The notes under the pieces were generated by a model, which had not been told where the DNA came from, did not search any database, and saw nothing but the letters and a program-made list of their open reading frames with translations. A program made the translations under genes and the position numbers. A DNA stretch of 8,927 nt from assembly GCA_021731185.1 (NCBI GenBank), contig JAKFXW010000108.1, positions 1-8,927 of the forward strand. The letters run 5' to 3'. This stretch comes from Gallionellaceae bacterium (lineage in GTDB: Bacteria > Pseudomonadota > Gammaproteobacteria > Burkholderiales > Gallionellaceae). Shown here piece by piece: positions 5,394 to 8,927 of this stretch; position 1 is the stretch's first letter, and the number at the start of each line of letters is the position of its first letter.

Positions 5394-5606
5394 ATGATGA
5401 AAATGAATGTTGGGACAGTTGACAGTTTTATTCGAATGAGTATAGGCACATGCCTTTTGTTTGCGGCGGCTGTTTACTACAGTTGGTGGTTGGGGGTGGC
5501 AGGCGTTCTTTTACTGCTCTCGTCACTTTATAATTGGTGTCCTGTTTATAGGATATTAGGTTTCTCCAGCCGTAATAAACATACGACTTTAGGCAGCGCT
5601 AAATAG
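5394..5606 (+). CDS. DUF2892 small inner-membrane protein (YgaP-TM-like)
   Basis: About 70 residues, starting MMKMNVGTVDSFIRMSIGTC. Two hydrophobic helices follow (CLLFAAAVYYSWWLG and VAGVLLLLSSLYNW), then CPVYRILGFSS and a short polar tail. The N-terminal NVGTxDxxIR signature, two helices and a closing W-C-P-x-Y-x-x-L-G motif are the hallmarks of DUF2892 (PF11127). This is the membrane part of the YgaP sulfurtransferase and of many stand-alone small proteins of unknown function. No rhodanese domain is attached or adjacent. TAGGAG (5383-5388) lies 5 bases before ATG 5394 and 8 before ATG 5397, so either methionine may be used. A strong terminator about 60 bases downstream closes the unit. Confidence 0.85.
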   Translation: MMKMNVGTVDSFIRMSIGTCLLFAAAVYYSWWLGVAGVLLLLSSLYNWCPVYRILGFSSRNKHTTLGSAK

Positions 5607-5667
5607 ATCTTTCACTCGTAGTGAGACCTTCGGCTTCGCTCAAAAGAGCCTTGTTGGATTGTGAGTG

Positions 5668-5711
5668 GGGGGGCGGCTAACATTCTATGCGTTAGCCGCC
5701 CCCCTTTTTTT
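5668..5711 (+). terminator. Strong intrinsic terminator after the DUF2892 gene
   Basis: A perfect 14-bp stem (GGGGGGCGGCTAAC at 5668-5681 with its complement at 5691-5704) has a 9-base loop and is followed at once by seven T residues (5705-5711). It ends transcription of the DUF2892 gene and perhaps of the yfaZ-like gene. Confidence 0.95.
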
Positions 5712-6005
5712 GATAACGCCCCTAGGTGAGGTCGATTTCAATTTCAATAATGGATACGAACGGCGTGCTCAATAACCAACCGCAACACCTGAGGGAGGTT
5801 AGTGTCTTGGGATGGGAAAAGCATAGCCGAAGGGCAAGTGAGTGAAACAACTGGTATAACTACTAGCCATCTCACCTCACCAAGCAACTAAAAGACGGTT
5901 ACAAAATGGTTGGTTATAGTCGTACGCAAAAGCTGAAAAAGTTGTCTGCGCCGCGCACCCGCTGCCGTCTTTCCCCACTCCAAAATTGAACTTGCTGCCA
6001 GTCGC

Positions 6006-6030
6006 AATGTGGATCTGACCACGTTTTTTT
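6006..6030 (+). terminator. Terminator-like hairpin inside the intergenic region
   Basis: AATGTGG (6006-6012) pairs with CCACGTT (6019-6025) with one G-U pair around a 6-base loop, and the T run covers 6024-6030. It has the form of a short intrinsic terminator on the + strand, but no gene lies upstream of it within 300 bases, since the DUF2892 unit is already closed at 5711. That hints at a short untranslated transcript. Confidence 0.45.
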
Positions 6031-6064
6031 GGGGGACGACTTACCTGTTATTCTATTTTCCGTT

Positions 6065-6104
6065 AAAAAGTGTTGGGTTAGGCATAGCCGTAACCCAACC
6101 TACG
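6065..6104 (-). terminator. GTTGGGTTA palindrome acting as terminator of the yjgR unit
   Basis: GTTGGGTTAGGC (6072-6083) pairs with GCC-G-TAACCCAAC (6087-6099) with one bulged G, a stem of about 12 bp. On the minus strand it is followed by ACTTTTT, as in an intrinsic terminator, about 100 bases after the yjgR-like stop codon. The flank AACCCAACCTACG is, to my knowledge, a common dispersed intergenic repeat in proteobacteria, so this may be a mobile repeat that has become a terminator. Confidence 0.6.
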
Positions 6105-6200
6105 CAAAGCATTAATGTTGTTTTTATCGGGAAATGGAATTAGTCACTGTCGCAAGTCTGAAATTTTGTATCGATCTTAATATATGCTGTAAACAAGGGG

Positions 6201-7706
6201 TTAACGGCGACCGCCTAGAATTGAACCAAGTACGCCACGAATAATTTGTCTGCCAACTTCTGAGCCTATCGTGCGCACCACACTTTTCGCCATTGCCTCG
6301 CCCACCCCTTGGCGATGTGAACCTTTTCCACCGCCGAACAAACCACCCAACATGCCGCCAGATTCTGTTTCTTCTGCAGCTTGTTTACTGGCCGTTTGGG
6401 CAGCCACTTCGGTCTGTTTTTGTTGCGTGCGCGTAGCGATCATTTCATAGGCGGATTCATGATCCACGGCTTTTTCATAATGCCCAGCAAGTAAAGATGA
6501 GTGAATAACTTTTTGCCGTTCATCAGCAGTAATTGGGCCAATCTGTGCTTTAGGCGGAATAATAAAGGCGCGCTCCACGACGCTGGGGCGACCCTTTTCA
6601 TCCAGCATAGAAGCTAGCACTTCACCCACCTCCAGTTCTGTGATGATGGTTTCCTCGTCCAACTGTGAATTGTCGCGCATGGTTTGTGCGGCAGCGCGCA
6701 CGGCTTTTTGATCTTGTGGCGAAAAGGCGCGCAAGGCGTGTTGCACGCGATTGCCAAGCTGGCTTAGTACTTTATCAGGCACGTCGGCGGGATTTTGCGT
6801 GACAAAATAAACCCCCACGCCTTTGGAACGGATCAGCCGCACCACCTGCTCGATTTTACCCAGCAGTGCAGCGGGCGCATTGTCAAATAACAAGTGCGCT
6901 TCATCAAAAAAGAATACCAGTTTAGGTTTTTCAAGATCGCCCGCTTCCGGCATATTTTCAAACAATTCTGCCAGCAACCACAGCATTAACGTGGAATACA
7001 CTTTGGGCGAAGTCATCACTTTATCTGCCGCCAAAATATTGATGATGCCTTTGCCCTTGCTGTCGGTTTGCATGAGATCATCAATGTTCAGCATAGGTTC
7101 ACCGAAAAATTTCTCCGCACCCTGTTCTTCCATTTCCAGCAACCCGCGTTGAATCGCGCCTATGCTGGCCGTGGAAACATTACCGTATTCAGTAGTAAAA
7201 TCACGGGCGTTATCGCCAACATGTCGCACCATCGCGCGCAAGTCTTTAAAGTCCAGCAGCAACATGCCCTGATCATCTGCAATTTTAAAAACCAGCGACA
7301 GCACGCCTTGTTGCACATCATTCAGATTCAACATGCGTCCTAGCAACAATGGCCCCATGTCGGAAATGGTAGCGCGCAGCGGATGCCCCATTTCTCCAAA
7401 CACATCCCAGAATGCCACCGGGTAAGCGCGATGTTCAAAGTCAGTCAGTTTAAGTTGCTCAATACGCGCCTGTACTTTGGCATTGCCTCCGCCGATCTTG
7501 GATAAACCGGACAGATCACCTTTAATATCCGACAAAAAAATCGGCACGCCTATATCGCTAAAAGATTCAGCTAATGTTTGCAGGGTAACGGTCTTGCCTG
7601 TGCCGGTTGCGCCGGTAATTAAGCCATGTCGATTGGCCATTTGCGGCAACAACATAACGTCGAGGTGAGAGTTTTTTGCGATGCGTAATGGGGCAGGCAT
7701 GTTCAT
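6201..7706 (-). CDS. yjgR: HerA-like P-loop ATPase, YjgR/DUF853 family
   Basis: A 501-residue cytoplasmic ATPase of the HerA/FtsK branch of RecA-like P-loop proteins. Visible parts: Walker A GATGTGKT (32-39), a following FLSDIKGDLSGL block (57-68) typical of the family, Walker B LVFFFDEAH (263-271; Asp268, Glu269), a FVTQNPADVP sensor-like segment (301-310) and an arginine-rich QLGNRVQHALRAFSP (316-330). A Gln/Ala-rich stretch (~428-447) leads to a glycine-rich tail (GGMLGGLFGGGKGS) and a basic helix ending LGSILGGRR. Length matches E. coli YjgR (DUF853, PF05872), whose biological role is not established. No NurA-like nuclease or restriction gene is adjacent, so there is no sign of a defence role here. 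ATG 7706 has no good Shine-Dalgarno site and a second ATG follows two codons later. It lies 70 bases after the glxR-like gene, with a minus-strand TATAAT at the gap edge. Confidence 0.9.
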   Translation of the reverse strand: MNMPAPLRIAKNSHLDVMLLPQMANRHGLITGATGTGKTVTLQTLAESFSDIGVPIFLSDIKGDLSGLSKIGGGNAKVQARIEQLKLTDFEHRAYPVAFWDVFGEMGHPLRATISDMGPLLLGRMLNLNDVQQGVLSLVFKIADDQGMLLLDFKDLRAMVRHVGDNARDFTTEYGNVSTASIGAIQRGLLEMEEQGAEKFFGEPMLNIDDLMQTDSKGKGIINILAADKVMTSPKVYSTLMLWLLAELFENMPEAGDLEKPKLVFFFDEAHLLFDNAPAALLGKIEQVVRLIRSKGVGVYFVTQNPADVPDKVLSQLGNRVQHALRAFSPQDQKAVRAAAQTMRDNSQLDEETIITELEVGEVLASMLDEKGRPSVVERAFIIPPKAQIGPITADERQKVIHSSLLAGHYEKAVDHESAYEMIATRTQQKQTEVAAQTASKQAAEETESGGMLGGLFGGGKGSHRQGVGEAMAKSVVRTIGSEVGRQIIRGVLGSILGGRR

Positions 7707-7768
7707 TTTATTAAGGTGTAAATTTATTTTTTTGTGGAATAGCGAGGGCGGTGATAATTTGATGCGAC

Positions 7769-7774
7769 ATTATA
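7769..7774 (-). promoter_or_regulatory. Possible -10 box for the yjgR-like gene
   Basis: A perfect minus-strand TATAAT lies just beyond the stop codon of the upstream glxR-like gene, 63 bases before the yjgR ATG. No convincing -35 box is seen at 16-18 bases, so this is tentative. It would allow yjgR to be transcribed apart from glxR. Confidence 0.3.
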
Positions 7775-7776
7775 AT

Positions 7777-8679
7777 TTAAGTTGGTGGCACAACATCGGG
7801 TGCTTGGTTCATTTGGGCTATCACTTTAATAATTGCAGAGGAATCCATTTCACCATAACCCGCATCCACGGCAGCATTCAGGCTATCCATCAGATGCGTT
7901 GCGCCAGGTAGCGTAATACCCAATTCCTTTGCAGTTTGCATGACGATTGCAATATCTTTTTGGTGCAACTGTGCTTTAAAGCCAGGCTTGAAGTCTTCAT
8001 TCAACATACGTTTGCCATGCACTTCCAGAATTTTACTGGCGGCGAATCCACCCATCAGTGCCTCTCGTACTTTAGCAGGATCAACGCCGCTTTTACTGGC
8101 GAAAGTAAGTGCTTCAGCGATTGCCTGTATGGTCATGCCCGCCACAATTTGATTGCAGGATTTCGCAACCTGACCCGCGCCATGCTTGCCGACATGCACG
8201 ATATTTTTTCCCAGCACTTCAAATAATGGTTTGATGCGCGCAAACACGGAAGCCTTACCGCCCACCATAATAGACAGTGTCGCATTGATTGCTCCGACTT
8301 CGCCGCCAGATACGGGCGCATCCAGCATTTCGATACTGCGTGCGTGCAGCGTTTTTGCTATGGCGCGTGTGGCAATCGGCGAGATAGTGCTCATGTCGAC
8401 CACCACACTGCCAGGCAGGGTATGCAACATAATTTCACCCAATACAAGATGTTCCACATCAGGTGTGTCGGACACAACCAAGATAATGACCTCAACTTGG
8501 CGAGCCAATTCGCGCAGGCTGGAGCAAGCGGTTGCACCCATATCAATCAACGGTTGCATAGACTCCTTGCGGCGCGCATATACCCACAGGGGATAGCCAG
8601 CCTTGCACAAGTTAATCGCCATTGGTTTGCCCATGATGCCCAGGCCGATGAACCCTATTTTTATTTTTGTAGCGTTCAC
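7777..8679 (-). CDS. glxR: 2-hydroxy-3-oxopropionate (tartronate semialdehyde) reductase, GlxR/GarR type
   Basis: A 300-residue beta-hydroxyacid dehydrogenase. The N-terminal Rossmann fold has GFIGLGIMGKPMAINL (9-24; GxGxxG) and a strand-2 end WVYARRKE. Its Arg residues, with no Asp, fit NADP(H) better than NAD(H). The substrate-binding block DAPVSGGEVGA (120-130) and the catalytic GAGQVAKSCNQ (Lys173, Asn176) are intact. ALMGGFAASKILEVHG and FKPGFKAQLHQKD, which follow, match GlxR/GarR enzymes closely. These reduce tartronate semialdehyde to D-glycerate in glyoxylate and glycolate use. No gcl or hyi gene is nearby, so the pathway cannot be confirmed from context. Related 3-hydroxyisobutyrate dehydrogenases and succinic-semialdehyde reductases are the alternatives. 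The start is GTG 8679, because no ATG occurs before Met16; no Shine-Dalgarno site is clear. It lies 57 bases downstream of dsbD. Confidence 0.85.
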   Translation of the reverse strand: MNATKIKIGFIGLGIMGKPMAINLCKAGYPLWVYARRKESMQPLIDMGATACSSLRELARQVEVIILVVSDTPDVEHLVLGEIMLHTLPGSVVVDMSTISPIATRAIAKTLHARSIEMLDAPVSGGEVGAINATLSIMVGGKASVFARIKPLFEVLGKNIVHVGKHGAGQVAKSCNQIVAGMTIQAIAEALTFASKSGVDPAKVREALMGGFAASKILEVHGKRMLNEDFKPGFKAQLHQKDIAIVMQTAKELGITLPGATHLMDSLNAAVDAGYGEMDSSAIIKVIAQMNQAPDVVPPT

Positions 8680-8702
8680 GATATTTGATGGGGGAAGAAA
8701 AT

Positions 8703-8731
8703 TCTGTAGGGAATGTCTGACTTACCCTCAA
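8703..8731 (-). promoter_or_regulatory. Weak candidate promoter of the glxR-like gene
   Basis: On the minus strand TTGAGG (8731-8726) and TACAGA (8708-8703) are 17 bases apart, matching consensus at four and three of six positions. It lies in the 57-base gap after dsbD. Read-through from dsbD is equally possible, as no terminator is evident in the gap. Confidence 0.25.
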
Positions 8732-8736
8732 TATGA

Positions 8737-8927
8737 TTACAAGCCAGCTTGTTCGAGTGACGTTAAAAATTGTGCAGCATTTTGAAAGCCAATGACGCGG
8801 TGTTTAATTTGCTCGCGTCCTTGCGCGTCGAAAAATAATATTCCTGGCGGGCCGAATAAACCAAAGCGTTTTAATAATGCCTTATCTTCGTCATTATTCG
8901 CTGTTACATCCGCTTTGAGTAATAAGG
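8737..8927 (-). CDS. dsbD: Thiol:disulfide interchange protein DsbD, C-terminal end (5' end outside window)
   Basis: The last 62 or so residues of a minus-strand gene run off the window edge. LLKADVTANNDEDKALLKRF, then GLFGPPGILFFDAQGRE and GFQNAAQFLTSLEQAGL match the end of the periplasmic thioredoxin-like domain (cDsbD). The match includes the cis-proline loop GPPG, which in thioredoxin folds packs against the active site. The CxxC active-site motif and the membrane part lie outside the window. DsbD carries electrons from cytoplasmic thioredoxin to the periplasm to keep DsbC and cytochrome c maturation proteins reduced. A stand-alone thioredoxin-like protein with the same C-terminus is the only serious alternative. 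Confidence 0.85.
   Translation of the reverse strand, partial: LLLKADVTANNDEDKALLKRFGLFGPPGILFFDAQGREQIKHRVIGFQNAAQFLTSLEQAGL

Larger units (their letters stand above)
5712..6200. other. 489-base intergenic region with several long-range pairings; possible structured RNA or intron relic
   Basis: No plausible gene is present on either strand. The left half has several complementary segments on the + strand: 5725-5732 with 5874-5881 (GGTGAGGT/ACCTCACC), nested 5811-5815 with 5867-5871 (GATGG/CCATC), and 5891-5898 with 5965-5972 (AAAGACGG/CCGTCTTT). The stretch AGCCGAAGGGCAAGTGAGTG and the following GAAAC remind me of domain I of bacterial group II introns, but no domain V or reverse transcriptase is visible, so at most this is a relic. 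It is followed by a terminator-like hairpin (6006-6030) and then by a GTTGGGTTA palindrome. In about 6105-6200 I see nothing. Confidence 0.35.

Noticed and set aside
5885..5990. Short + frame (ATG near 5906, MVGYSRTQKLKKLSAP) as a transposase or intron-RT fragment
   Set aside because: No ribosome site, under 40 codons, no motif of either family; the sequence is better explained by RNA pairing.
5712..6200. tRNA, tmRNA, RNase P RNA or 6S RNA in the large intergenic region
   Set aside because: No cloverleaf, T-loop or conserved core of these RNAs was found on either strand by eye.
6201..7706. HerA-like ATPase as part of an anti-phage defence system
   Set aside because: The protein matches the widespread YjgR/DUF853 family, and its neighbours are metabolic (glxR) and redox (dsbD) genes with no nuclease, sirtuin or NurA partner.

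Overview
The window looks like chromosomal DNA of a betaproteobacterium, probably of the Nitrosomonadales/Gallionellaceae type. This is inferred from an OmpC-like porin with the betaproteobacterial mature start (QSNITIYGVVD), a Lys/Ala-rich histone H1-like protein, a betaproteobacterial RnfB, DsbD and a YgaP-type DUF2892 protein. There are no rRNA or tRNA genes, no CRISPR array, no phage genes and no intact insertion sequence.

Left part (1-1642): the 3' end of a histone H1-like gene on the + strand ends in a large hairpin. It faces a minus-strand locus that I read as the collapsed remains of an rnf (Rnf/Rsx electron-transport) operon. Order in the direction of transcription: a good sigma70-type promoter (1698-1670), an rnfA fragment with a large internal deletion, an rnfB that keeps all its iron-sulfur cysteines but has lost its membrane anchor, and an rnfG broken by a frameshift and an internal deletion. 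rnfC, rnfD and rnfE are not visible.

Middle part (1643-5711, + strand): a trimeric porin with two oddities, an octanucleotide repeat just upstream and three 72-base repeats that triplicate the signal-peptide cleavage junction. Next come a class I SAM-dependent methyltransferase of unknown substrate, a YfaZ-family outer-membrane protein and a small DUF2892 membrane protein, closed by a very strong intrinsic terminator. The methyltransferase and yfaZ-like genes each follow the same 13-base extended -10 promoter sequence.

Right part (5712-8927): about 490 bases without a clear gene but rich in paired segments, holding a terminator-like hairpin and a GTTGGGTTA palindrome. Then come three minus-strand genes: a HerA-like ATPase (YjgR/DUF853), a 2-hydroxy-3-oxopropionate reductase (GlxR/GarR type) and the 3' end of dsbD. 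They are co-oriented but separated by gaps of about 60-70 bases with possible promoters, so they need not be one operon.

I see no convincing new multi-gene system. The observations most worth attention are the pattern of rnf decay that spares rnfB, and the repeat structures at the start of the porin gene.
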